From contig NZ_CP010427.1 of the NCBI RefSeq assembly GCF_000815225.1, positions 124,001-188,000 of the forward strand: a stretch of 64,000 nucleotides of DNA, given 5' to 3'. Made by a program: the position numbers and the translations under genes. The notes beneath the pieces were generated by a model, which ran no database searches, had not been told where the DNA came from, and saw only the letters and a program-made list of their open reading frames with translations. Of this stretch, positions 8,625 to 18,373 are shown piece after piece (positions within the stretch are counted from its first letter, which is position 1; each line of letters opens with the position of its first letter). The stretch is from Allofrancisella guangzhouensis (lineage in GTDB: Bacteria > Pseudomonadota > Gammaproteobacteria > Francisellales > Francisellaceae).

Positions 8625-9151
8625 TACAAAATTTGCAAAAACTAGATCTCTCAGGTTGTAAAATTAGTGATAATGGAGTACGTATTCTCGTTGAAAATCT
8701 AGTAAATCTGAAGACACTAAACTTTTCTGGCTGTAATAACATTACTGACACAGGGTTACTCTATATTGCAGAGAGAAAAAAACAGCCTCTATTAGGTCAT
8801 GCAAAATATTTAAGCCCAATCCAACTAAACTTTTCTGGCTGTAATAACATTACTGAAAAAGGAATATATTATCTCACTAAATGTAAAGGTCTTGTGACGT
8901 ATCTAAATATTTCGAATTGTAAAGGCATAAAAAATATTGATAATTTATCAGAACTAGAATTGCTACAATCGCTGAATATTTCAAGTAATGAGATCCCCGA
9001 TCTTACAAATGTATCGAACCTTATTAAAAATTTACCACATCTAAAATACTTAGATATTTCAAATTGTCAAAATATTAAGAAAAATGATTTAATAAATTAT
9101 TTACAAAAACTAGGTTATGATTGCATAAAAAACCTACATATAAAGGAGTAG
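8625..9151 (+). pseudogene. Leucine-rich-repeat protein, C-terminal part, separated by the IS30 insertion
   Basis: Continues the LRR gene of 6915-7575 in the same frame after precise removal of the insertion. Repeats here are of the cysteine-containing kind: LQKLDLSGCKISDNGVRIL, LKTLNFSGCNNITDTGLLYI, LNISNCKGIKNIDNL. A TTG at 8633 could in principle start translation, but no good ribosome site precedes it, so this half is probably silent. A 33-bp segment is repeated exactly at 8716-8748 and 8824-8856, 36 codons apart, a sign of in-frame repeat expansion. The protein ends without a membrane anchor or sorting signal. Confidence 0.85.
8716..8856 (+). repeat. Exact 33-bp direct repeat within the LRR gene
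   Basis: Bases 8716-8748 and 8824-8856 are identical, offset by 108 bp (36 codons), and both encode TLNFSGCNNITD-like or LNFSGCNNITE repeat cores. Identity at the DNA level points to recent duplication or gene conversion rather than selection on the protein alone. Confidence 0.85.
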
Positions 9152-9253
9152 CTGTAGTAGCTCAAACTTGGAAAATTGGCTTACATAGTTTGTTGAAGTG
9201 AGCCTTACACTTCAACACAAAGGTTCCTCTACATTTAAATTACATATAAACTC

Positions 9254-9487
9254 TTATTGCTCGTTAGCAGCTATAGTTTTCATTGATAAAGCATGTAGCT
9301 CACCAGAAAGTATATATTCGTTAATTTTTGAATATACTAATTGTTGTCTTTTTACTTTGCTTTTAATATCATTAAATTCTTCGGTAACTATAATTGCTGC
9401 AAAATGCACATTGTCATCACTTTGGACATCGGCAGTACAATTTTTTAGGGAGTCCTCTAAAATTTCTTTTAGTTGTTCTTTTGTCAT
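9254..9487 (-). CDS. ibaG: BolA/IbaG family protein
   Basis: With the start at the internal ATG (9487), which has GGAG six bases ahead, the protein is 77 residues; the ATG at 9499 has no ribosome site. The BolA fold is shown by VHFAAIIVTEEFNDIKSKVKRQQLVY and the ending HALSMKT, closest to E. coli IbaG (YrbA). BolA-type proteins bind monothiol glutaredoxins through a shared [2Fe-2S] cluster, and a monothiol glutaredoxin is encoded at 56738-57067. As in E. coli, where ibaG follows mlaB, it is the last gene of the mlaC-mlaB group here, 69 bases after mlaB. Confidence 0.85.
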   Translation of the reverse strand: MTKEQLKEILEDSLKNCTADVQSDDNVHFAAIIVTEEFNDIKSKVKRQQLVYSKINEYILSGELHALSMKTIAANEQ

Positions 9488-9556
9488 TTTTATCTCCATT
9501 TTCTAAACTTAAATGTACATCTAAACTTTATAGACATTTTTATACAATATATTATT

Positions 9557-9850
9557 TTAGCTAATGTACTGTTCTAAAATACTTCTCACTCCATGAACTT
9601 TAGCTAACGAAATAGCATCTATACCAAGGTTTTTAAGTTGTAATTTTATATCGTTATTTTTAGCATATTTTATATATTCGATTATAAACGCTAATCCAGC
9701 ACTATCAATTTTGTTACAGTTCGAAAAATCAACAACCCATGATTCTTTCAAATTTCCTAAATCTTTAGCATATCTTTTAACTACGATAGGCACATTTACA
9801 ATAGTTAAATCTGCACCAATAGTCCAAACATTATCAGTTATCTTTATCAT
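9557..9850 (-). CDS. mlaB: MlaB, STAS-domain subunit of the Mla lipid transporter
   Basis: A 97-residue STAS-domain protein with the signature VDFSNCNKIDSAGLAFIIEYIKYA (Asp-Ser-Ala-Gly loop about residues 48-51). MlaB binds the ATPase MlaF on the cytoplasmic face and is needed for assembly and activity of the transporter. Its start overlaps the mlaC stop by four bases (ATGA type), so the two are translationally coupled. It is on the opposite strand from mlaE-mlaD at the left end of the window. Confidence 0.85.
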   Translation of the reverse strand: MIKITDNVWTIGADLTIVNVPIVVKRYAKDLGNLKESWVVDFSNCNKIDSAGLAFIIEYIKYAKNNDIKLQLKNLGIDAISLAKVHGVRSILEQYIS

Positions 9851-10515
9851 TCTACATTCTGAAGTTTATAATTATCATCTAAAAGTTTAGGATAGTTTTT
9901 CTTTTTAATATTGGTAGTAACTCTTTCAGCTGCTTTGGTCATCTCTGGTACAGTTGCATAAGGAGCAAATTGCTCTTGGTATGCCTTTAGGATACTTACC
10001 CCAGCAACATCGAAATCATAAATATGCCACTTACCTTCTTTTTGGAACATTTTTACAGCAAAGTCAGAGCTTTGATTATTATCAATATTAGTTATTTTAC
10101 CATTTACTACTACTATAGCCTTTTTTTGCCAACTATTATCGTCTTGATTGAAAGGAAATAATCTTATCTTATATTTCCCAGCGTATGCCACATTCTTAGC
10201 GTACATAAACGTTAGCATTTCAGTAGCAGAATGAATAAAATCTTTTTGCTCTTGAGCAGTAGCTTTTTTCCATTTCTCTGTACCAACAACAAGTTGAGCT
10301 ACAACTTTAGGTGCAACTATAGGGATTATCTCTTTATCTACTAATCCCAGAAGTTTGTATGGGTCTTGTTTATATTCAGTAGCATTTTTGATTAGTTTAT
10401 CTTGGGTTTTGACTATCGTATTGTTTAACATGTTTACAGGGTTTTCTATAGCAGCCCATACATTTGAAATTGTGGTAGCCAATAAAGCCATTAAAATTAT
10501 AAATTTGCGTAACAT
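9847..10515 (-). CDS. mlaC: MlaC, periplasmic phospholipid carrier
   Basis: 222 residues with a cleavable signal peptide (about residues 1-21, ending near NVWA) and the MlaC/Ttg2D fold: an early VDKEIIPIVAPKVVAQLVVG segment and a later VAGVSILKAYQEQFA. MlaC shuttles phospholipid between the outer-membrane MlaA complex and MlaD. It should follow mlaD directly; instead it leads a separate mlaC-mlaB-ibaG group on the minus strand, about 9.3 kb from mlaD. The group would need its own promoter in the AT-rich gap upstream (10516-10775). Confidence 0.92.
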   Translation of the reverse strand: MLRKFIILMALLATTISNVWAAIENPVNMLNNTIVKTQDKLIKNATEYKQDPYKLLGLVDKEIIPIVAPKVVAQLVVGTEKWKKATAQEQKDFIHSATEMLTFMYAKNVAYAGKYKIRLFPFNQDDNSWQKKAIVVVNGKITNIDNNQSSDFAVKMFQKEGKWHIYDFDVAGVSILKAYQEQFAPYATVPEMTKAAERVTTNIKKKNYPKLLDDNYKLQNVE

Positions 10516-10585
10516 AATTTAAGTTTTCTAACCTTTTCACTTAGTTGATAAATTCTAATATAAAAAATTAACTTTTTAAAGATAG

Positions 10586-10693
10586 TATTTTATAGGATCG
10601 TCGCAAGCTGAATTTAGACGAAGGGGCTTGTTTAAATTAGGTTTGTATAATTACGTAAGCCTACTCTTATCAAAAACTCCTGTTTCTTATTAA
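10586..10693 (+). other. Unassigned open segment, possible gene remnant
   Basis: After a TAG at 10583, a plus-strand frame is open for 35 codons to TAA 10691-10693 and reads SSQAEFRRRGLFKLGLYNYV in its middle. It has no start codon with a ribosome site. The local GC content is higher than the surrounding gap. I do not recognise it; it may be the tail of a decayed gene upstream of mlaC. Confidence 0.2.
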
Positions 10694-10701
10694 AAATAAG
10701 A

Positions 10702-10740
10702 TATATCAAATTATACTTTCTACTTGTATATTTTGATATA
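10702..10740. promoter_or_regulatory. 15-bp inverted repeat upstream of the candidate effector gene
   Basis: TATATCAAATTATAC at 10702-10716 matches the reverse complement of 10726-10740 at 14 of 15 positions, with a 9-base spacer. The right arm ends 35 bases before the ATG at 10776. It could be a dimeric regulator site or a hairpin; no T tract follows, so a terminator is less likely. Confidence 0.45.
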
Positions 10741-10775
10741 CATTACATCCCCTTAAAAAACTGAAACCTATAGTT

Positions 10776-11822
10776 ATGAATTATGAGATAAACAGCTTAA
10801 TTGAAACTCTTTCTTTTGCATCTTCTATTTGCAACAGCAATAGAAAAAAACTTCTCTTACAAAACTTGATTAATATTTGTAAGAATTACAAAAGTGTTAT
10901 GAATATATCAGATATATTTACTGCCCTAGAATTGCTAATAATTATTTCGTCTATTAATCGTCATTTTACTTGGTATCGAGATAATAATACTCATATGCTA
11001 AATGCTCTCTCCCAAAGAATTAATACCAATAGTAGCTTTAAAAAGCTCTTAAAAATACCTGAAAACACAAATGTTTCTCCAGAGCTATTAAAAAGTTTAT
11101 TTTTAAATATATGGGAAACTTTTAAAGATGGTAATATAAACTCAAACTTAGATCAAGTTTACCAAAAACTGCAGCAACATATAGAGACTTTAACTGAACA
11201 TATAGATAAAAAACAACATGATAAAGAACTAGAAGTAGCTGGAACTATAGTAAATGCGATAAAAAAATATCTACAAAAACCATTAGAAGAAAGAATAAAA
11301 ATAGAATTCAATAATTACATAGAACAAGTAGAAATATCTTCTACAGGAGTAGACCCATCTTGGGCCAATCATATAGGAGCAAAAAGGCTTGCCCAGTATC
11401 AAAAAACTTCTAGAAAAGAAGCTGAAAAATTAATAAATCAAGTAAGAAAAGGAGGCTTTAATCCAGGCCTACAAAGTTTACAAAAAACAAAACACTATCG
11501 TGCTGGTAACTGTGGAGACCAAGCAGTTGCTATGGCTCATATGTTAAACAGAAGAAAAAATAAAGGAGTAGCGCATCCAGTAGGTTTAATAAATGAAGAT
11601 CATGCATTTGTTTTATATGACACAACTGGAATAAGCCTACAAGAAAATGGTGTTTTCAATTTTAGACCAGGAACAGTTTATGTGATAGACCCCTGGAAAG
11701 GAGCTGCGTTTTTATTTACAAAAGGAGATATCCAACCAATGAACCTAATTACTCAAACTGGCCAACTCAAAAAAATAATTTTTAATGTACCAAAAGGCAA
11801 CTCTAACATAGATTTTGCATAG
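10776..11822 (+). CDS. Hypothetical protein with a possible Cys-His-Asp catalytic domain
   Basis: 348 residues, cytosolic by appearance (no signal peptide or membrane segment). The N-terminal 220 residues are helical and charged. The C-terminal part shows an arrangement typical of papain-like or transglutaminase-like enzymes: GNCGDQAVAMAH with Cys246, DHAFVLYD with His276 and VIDPWKG with Asp305. This order and spacing resemble cysteine protease, deamidase or transglutaminase effectors of pathogens, but I cannot name the family. It stands alone, preceded by an inverted repeat and followed after 53 bases by the convergent gltX. The prediction of an enzyme is inference from the motif; a host-directed role is more speculative. 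Confidence 0.65.
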   Translation: MNYEINSLIETLSFASSICNSNRKKLLLQNLINICKNYKSVMNISDIFTALELLIIISSINRHFTWYRDNNTHMLNALSQRINTNSSFKKLLKIPENTNVSPELLKSLFLNIWETFKDGNINSNLDQVYQKLQQHIETLTEHIDKKQHDKELEVAGTIVNAIKKYLQKPLEERIKIEFNNYIEQVEISSTGVDPSWANHIGAKRLAQYQKTSRKEAEKLINQVRKGGFNPGLQSLQKTKHYRAGNCGDQAVAMAHMLNRRKNKGVAHPVGLINEDHAFVLYDTTGISLQENGVFNFRPGTVYVIDPWKGAAFLFTKGDIQPMNLITQTGQLKKIIFNVPKGNSNIDFA

Positions 11823-11875
11823 AAATATAGGCCCATGCTGTAGTATGTAATAGTTTTATCTCACCACCACAAGAG

Positions 11876-13279
11876 CTATACACATAATCTTAAAGCTTCA
11901 CTTAACCTTGATGTCACCTTATTTTTACCAAGCAACTTCAAAGTAATGCCGATATCAGGAGACTGGCCAGAACCAGTCACAGCAACTCTTACAGGCATAC
12001 CAACTTTACCCATACCACATTCACACTCTTCTGCTGTTAAGCTTATTACAGAATGCAATATAGACTCATCTTGCCATTCTTGGTCAGATAGTGCTTCAAA
12101 TTTAGTCAAGGCAACTTTCAAAATATCACCTGTAATCGCTTTAAAGTGCTTTTTGACTGCATTTTCATCATAAGCTATATCTTGCGTATAGAAGTAACTA
12201 GACTTTTCAGCAAGTTCTTTAAGAGTATCAACTTTTTCTGCCATAACAGCTAATAAATCTCTTAAATCAGGGCCGTTAGAAATATTTAATCCTGCTTTGG
12301 TGAAGTGATATTCTACTTCAGCCTGAATATCCTCAAATCTTGATTCTTTGATGTAATGCTTATTTAACCATTTTAATTTCTCAAAATCAAAACGCGACGG
12401 TGAAGCACTAATGTGTTCAAGATTAAAACTGTCAATCATTTCATCGATTGAAAATATTTCTTGATCACCGTGAGACCAACCTAATCTTACAAGATAGTTA
12501 AGCATAGCTTGTGGTAAATAACCATCCTCACGATACTGCATAATATTTACAGCACCATGACGCTTGGAGAGCTTTGTTCCATCTGGACCTAATATCATCG
12601 GTACATGCGCAAACACTGGAACTTGAGCTTGTAAAGCTTGATAAATATTAATCTGCTTAGGAGTATTATTCACATGATCATCGCCACGTATAATATGAGT
12701 AATCTGCATATCCATATCATCAACAACTACACAAAAATTATATGTCGGTGAACCATCCGCCCTTTGAATTATCATATCATCAAGCTCTTGGTTAGCTATT
12801 GAAATTTTACCCTTTACGGCATCATTCCAACTTACTATACCTTGTTCTGGGTTTTTAAATCTTACAACAAAACTCTCACCATCTGTTGGAATATAGTTAG
12901 CATTTCTACATTTCCCATCGTAACCAGTTTTTAGATTATTTGCTTGCTGCTTCTCTCTTAACTTTTCCAACCTCTCTTTAGAACAATTACAATAATAAGC
13001 TTTATCTTGATTTATAAGCTCACCTATAACTTGATGGTATCGATCAAAGCGTCTTGTTTGATAATATATCTGATCATCATTTTTTAAACCCAACCAGCTC
13101 ATACCATCTAAAATAGCATCTACTGCTTCTTGGGTAGATCTTTCTAAATCTGTATCCTCAATTCTTAATAAAAATTTACCGTTGTTTCTTTTAGCATATA
13201 GCCAGCTAAATAGTGCCGTTCTAACACCACCTACATGTAAGAAACCTGTTGGGCTTGGTGCAAATCTTGTGACTGTCAT
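11876..13279 (-). CDS. gltX: Glutamate--tRNA ligase
   Basis: Class I aminoacyl-tRNA synthetase charging tRNA-Glu; the matching tRNA-Glu(TTC) gene is at 826. 467 residues, standard length. The HIGH-type motif is FLHVGG (about 13-18) within [19 protein letters not shown], and the KMSKS-type motif is KLSKRHG (about 236-242). The cysteines around residues 97-120 (YYCNCSKE, then YDGKCRN) resemble the SWIM-like zinc site of bacterial GluRS. The C-terminal anticodon-binding domain follows. It is a single gene between two candidate effector genes. Confidence 0.97.
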   Translation of the reverse strand: MTVTRFAPSPTGFLHVGGVRTALFSWLYAKRNNGKFLLRIEDTDLERSTQEAVDAILDGMSWLGLKNDDQIYYQTRRFDRYHQVIGELINQDKAYYCNCSKERLEKLREKQQANNLKTGYDGKCRNANYIPTDGESFVVRFKNPEQGIVSWNDAVKGKISIANQELDDMIIQRADGSPTYNFCVVVDDMDMQITHIIRGDDHVNNTPKQINIYQALQAQVPVFAHVPMILGPDGTKLSKRHGAVNIMQYREDGYLPQAMLNYLVRLGWSHGDQEIFSIDEMIDSFNLEHISASPSRFDFEKLKWLNKHYIKESRFEDIQAEVEYHFTKAGLNISNGPDLRDLLAVMAEKVDTLKELAEKSSYFYTQDIAYDENAVKKHFKAITGDILKVALTKFEALSDQEWQDESILHSVISLTAEECECGMGKVGMPVRVAVTGSGQSPDIGITLKLLGKNKVTSRLSEALRLCV

Positions 13280-13374
13280 ATTATCATTTAGTGTAAATAA
13301 AAGATTATTGCTAGATTAAACCAGTTTGATAAATGTTTCAAGGATAAAGATAGCAAGGACACCTCGCAGCACTG

Positions 13375-15189
13375 TCAAATACGTAAGTCATATTTATAAT
13401 AATCCCGCTTCACGCTAAGACAAAACAAATTGTACCAAATATCCTTTAATACAGTTAGTGGATCACTATACAAATTTGTTATATCGTCATCTCTATGAGT
13501 AAATAATTTTGTATTTTTGACTGCATTATTTCTATTTATAGTTTGCAACTCTATTTCTTTAGCAAATCTTTCTACAAACTTGTGTGGCAACAAACCTAAA
13601 ATATTAGTATCACTCTGTACCTTTATTATTACTTTTGCAAGATTGTCAGGCAATATCTCATTATTAACTCTTTTCCCTGCTATACCAAAAGATATTTTTC
13701 TATTTTTGACTGTATTTCTATATATAGATACGACTTCTCTTATAAACAGTTGGTTTATTTTAATGTTTTCTTCTTTATTAAAACAACCCCAAACTCGTAT
13801 AATACCATCTTCAGATCCACTTACTATCTCTCCACCTGGCAATATCCCTAACGCTGTAATCATACTATCATGGCCCGTTGTTAGTTTGATATTTGTATTA
13901 TTGATTAAATTCCAGATTTTTATACCACCATTTTTTGACCCAGCTACTATCCTGTCATCTGGTAGTCTCTTTAACGTTGTAATACCACCGCACTCAGGGT
14001 CTTCTAGTTTGATACAAGTTCTTTTGTCTACATCATAAATTCTTATAGTACTCCCCTCATATGATCCACTTGCTATTCTGCGACCTGGTAATACCTCTAA
14101 TGCAAAAACTCTTTGTTGTTGTGCCACGATATAACTACTACGATTATCTAAATTACAAACTCGTATAGTGCCGTCCATCGATGCGCTTACTGTTTCTCTA
14201 TCTGATAATACCCCTAATGCTATAATATCTTCGCTATGGATTGATAGCACGATAGGAGGACTTGTAGGATCGTTTAAATTCCACACTCGTATAGCACCAT
14301 CTTCGGACCCACTTACTAATTTTCCACCCTGTATATAACCTAATGCTGTAATCCTTCCTTGACGACCCCCATCTCTTAGCTCAAAAAGGGGCTTTTTATA
14401 ATCGTCTAAAGTCCAGACTAGTATATGCCCACGTTTAGTCCCACTTACTATTTTTCCATCTGGCAATGTAATTAATGCTGTAACATCTCCTACGTTTAAA
14501 TAAAAATCTCCTAGTACTTTAAAAGAGATTTCAAGGTCATACAAATCCCAAACCTGTATGAACCAACCAAATTTCGATGCGCTTAATATTTTTCTATCTG
14601 GTAACACACTTAATGCTGTAGTAATACTTTGAGGCTTTATTTTTATTATAGTATAATTTTGGTAATTTATTGGCAATAACGGTAAAGGAGGTAGCCTTCT
14701 ATATCTTAATTTATTTGTCCTTCTAAAAGCCTCATAACTTAAACTATCCAAATAGTCACATATCAAGCCTACTAATCCCCTTGATACAAACACTTCCTCT
14801 TTGTACGTTTTCTTTTTGTACACTCCTTCTTTGTTACTAATTTCAAAACCTACTTCTAACGTATTATTATTAAACATAAGCTGACTTTTGCTTAAACGAC
14901 GAAAATACAAAGTATACAGTACTTGAAGTTCAGATTTTATATTCTCATGTAATGTGGCTAGATTAGCGCCATCTGGCTTATTGTTTGCTATATATTCTAT
15001 CGCTTCTAGAAGCTTATCGAATTTATTATGAACTGTTATAGGGGAAGATGCACCTTCGTAATTTTCCTCTTTTAAAAGCAACGGTTGTATAGCTTTTTGG
15101 TTTATATCATTTAAATCATTTTTTATTAATATTGCTACAACTATTGATAAAGTTTTATACCAATAAACATCAAACTCATGATCTGTCAT
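13375..15189 (-). CDS. WD40-repeat protein with an F-box-like segment
   Basis: 604 residues with no signal peptide. About residues 180-455 contain six or seven WD40 blades in the form ALGILPGGEIVSGSEDGIIRVW, predicted to close into a beta-propeller. Before them, residues about 138-166 (GLICDYLDSLSYEAFRRTN, then KLRYRRL) resemble an F-box helix bundle, giving an F-box plus WD40 layout otherwise known from eukaryotic ubiquitin-ligase adaptors. The last 150 residues have no recognised domain. WD40 proteins are uncommon in gammaproteobacteria with small genomes, so acquisition by transfer is plausible. The WD40 call is firm; the F-box resemblance is weak, and any host role is inference. Confidence 0.8.
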   Translation of the reverse strand: MTDHEFDVYWYKTLSIVVAILIKNDLNDINQKAIQPLLLKEENYEGASSPITVHNKFDKLLEAIEYIANNKPDGANLATLHENIKSELQVLYTLYFRRLSKSQLMFNNNTLEVGFEISNKEGVYKKKTYKEEVFVSRGLVGLICDYLDSLSYEAFRRTNKLRYRRLPPLPLLPINYQNYTIIKIKPQSITTALSVLPDRKILSASKFGWFIQVWDLYDLEISFKVLGDFYLNVGDVTALITLPDGKIVSGTKRGHILVWTLDDYKKPLFELRDGGRQGRITALGYIQGGKLVSGSEDGAIRVWNLNDPTSPPIVLSIHSEDIIALGVLSDRETVSASMDGTIRVCNLDNRSSYIVAQQQRVFALEVLPGRRIASGSYEGSTIRIYDVDKRTCIKLEDPECGGITTLKRLPDDRIVAGSKNGGIKIWNLINNTNIKLTTGHDSMITALGILPGGEIVSGSEDGIIRVWGCFNKEENIKINQLFIREVVSIYRNTVKNRKISFGIAGKRVNNEILPDNLAKVIIKVQSDTNILGLLPHKFVERFAKEIELQTINRNNAVKNTKLFTHRDDDITNLYSDPLTVLKDIWYNLFCLSVKRDYYKYDLRI

Positions 15190-15637
15190 ATTACTTCCTA
15201 CATCTTATATTTATATACCGTATTATTTTAATAAATTATATAACTTTAAACTATATAAAATTCACTTTTTATATAAAAATATCATAGTTATAAATATATT
15301 ATTTCAAAAATAGTGCTAAAAATATTCCAACACTTCGCCATAAACCTTAAGCTCATCGAGATCCATCAAACAAGTTCAGGCTCGCTTAGAAATTATATTT
15401 ATAATTTTGTATGACATATTTTAACTATATTTAAGTTAGATATGAATTTTGATGATAATATATAAGGGTTTTTAGATATTTGATTTTTAATAGAATGTAT
15501 TTTATGATTGATACGAATACTAAAAGTACAATCTAATGTTTATTTGATTTTCATTACCTAAAAAACTTACACCCGAAACTTTCTTCCAGTTATTTAATAA
15601 GCTTTCTAAATACAATACAAATGATAAGATATTAAGG
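15190..15637. other. Gene-free AT-rich gap between the WD40 gene and atpC
   Basis: No ORF of convincing size, RNA gene or strong terminator is seen. Bases 15330-15395 have higher GC than the rest; on the minus strand they read MDLDELKVYGEVLEYF and then a stop, which may be a decayed gene fragment. The gap must contain the WD40 promoter and the end of the atp transcript, but no clear motif was found for either. Confidence 0.6.
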
Positions 15638-16072
15638 CTAGTCTTTTGAATAATATAACCCTTTAGAAGAATTAAGAGCTTTTAGTCGCGCATCCGCCTC
15701 TCTTAACCTTTGGTGTGCAGCTTCTATATCAAGCTTTGATGCATCTGGGTTTTTTAGAGATTGCTCTGCTCTTGCTTTTGCCTTTTCAGCTTCTGCTTGA
15801 TTTAAGTTTTCAGCTCTTTCCATTTCATCAACCATGATAGTAACTCTAGTAGGAGTAACCTCTATTAGCCCACCTGATACATATAACACTTCTGTATCAT
15901 TGTCTTTTTTTATATTAACCACACCTGCTGGCATAGTTGATAACAACTCTGTATGTCCATATGCTATACCCATTTCACCAGCAGAACCACGTAAACTGAC
16001 CATATCAGCTTCACCAGTAAAAACTGAACCTGAAGGGCTAACAACACTGACTTTTAGATAGTTCTTAGACAT
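15638..16072 (-). CDS. atpC: F1Fo ATP synthase epsilon subunit
   Basis: 144 residues: an N-terminal beta-sandwich ([30 protein letters not shown]) and a C-terminal helical hairpin ([20 protein letters not shown]). Epsilon is part of the central rotor stalk and inhibits ATP hydrolysis. It is the last gene of the atp operon, 12 bases after atpD. Confidence 0.95.
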   Translation of the reverse strand: MSKNYLKVSVVSPSGSVFTGEADMVSLRGSAGEMGIAYGHTELLSTMPAGVVNIKKDNDTEVLYVSGGLIEVTPTRVTIMVDEMERAENLNQAEAEKAKARAEQSLKNPDASKLDIEAAHQRLREADARLKALNSSKGLYYSKD

Positions 16073-16084
16073 ATTAAGTTTACC

Positions 16085-17461
<1,377 letters not shown>

Positions 17462-17470
17462 TTATCTCTC

Positions 17471-18364
17471 CTAAACTGCTGCTGCACCTGAACAAATTTC
17501 TGCAAGCTCTTGGGTAATCATAGCCTGCCTTACTTTGTTATAATCTAATTTTAGTTGATCAATAATATCACTTGCATTATCTGTAGCATTTTTCATAGCT
17601 ATCATACGCGCAGCTTGTTCACATGCTGCATTTTCCAGTATTGCGCCTCTAACTTGGGCTTCTATATATCTCATACACAGAGCATTTAAAACTTCTTCTA
17701 TATCTCTTTCATAGATATAATCCCAATGCCCTTTTGATACACCTTTGTCATCAGCCTTTTGCTCTTCTGTGAGAACATCTTGTATTGGAAGCAATACCTG
17801 GTGTCTTGGCTTTTGCTTTATTGTGCTAACAAACTGATTACTAGATAAATACAACTTATCAATCTCACTACTTGTGAACTTATCAAGCATTACTTTAATA
17901 GCGCCAGAAATCATTCTAACGCTAGCTTCTAAATCTTTATCATTATAATGAGCAACAGCGACAACGTTAACTCCTTTTAACTTTCTAAAAAAGGTCTCTG
18001 CCTTAAAACCTACAACACATATATCCACCTCGATTCTATCATCAAGGTGCTTTTTAATATCCTTCAAAACATGCTTGAAAAGGTTAATATTTAGCCCGCC
18101 ACAAAGACCTCTATCTGTAGAAGTAACTATATAGCCAACTCTTTTAATTTCTCTTTCAAACAAATAAGGATTAGGATAATCAATACTAGCTGCTACAACA
18201 TTTTTAATAATTGTGTTAGCACAGTCTACATAAGGACGCACGTTATTCATCTTAACAATTGCTCCTCTCATTTTACTAGCTGCTACCAATTCCATAGCAC
18301 CAGTGATTTTTTGAGTATTTTTTACACTCTGTACTTTGGAACGTATTTCTCTAGCATTAGACAT
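17471..18364 (-). CDS. atpG: F1Fo ATP synthase gamma subunit
   Basis: The rotating central shaft of F1, 297 residues. The N-terminal coiled-coil helix reads REIRSKVQSVKNTQKITGAM and the C-terminal helix NATDNASDIIDQLKLDYNKV, both strongly conserved in gamma. There are 9-base gaps to its neighbours on either side (atpA and atpD). Confidence 0.97.
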   Translation of the reverse strand: MSNAREIRSKVQSVKNTQKITGAMELVAASKMRGAIVKMNNVRPYVDCANTIIKNVVAASIDYPNPYLFEREIKRVGYIVTSTDRGLCGGLNINLFKHVLKDIKKHLDDRIEVDICVVGFKAETFFRKLKGVNVVAVAHYNDKDLEASVRMISGAIKVMLDKFTSSEIDKLYLSSNQFVSTIKQKPRHQVLLPIQDVLTEEQKADDKGVSKGHWDYIYERDIEEVLNALCMRYIEAQVRGAILENAACEQAARMIAMKNATDNASDIIDQLKLDYNKVRQAMITQELAEICSGAAAV

Positions 18365-18373
18365 AGTCTACTC

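Noticed and set aside
8633-9151. C-terminal LRR half as an independent gene starting at TTG 8633
   Set aside because: No ribosome site, and the frame joins the upstream half exactly when the IS is removed.
9198-9506. A 102-codon plus-strand frame opposite the BolA gene
   Set aside because: It is antisense to a clear BolA/IbaG family gene, has no family resemblance and no ribosome site.
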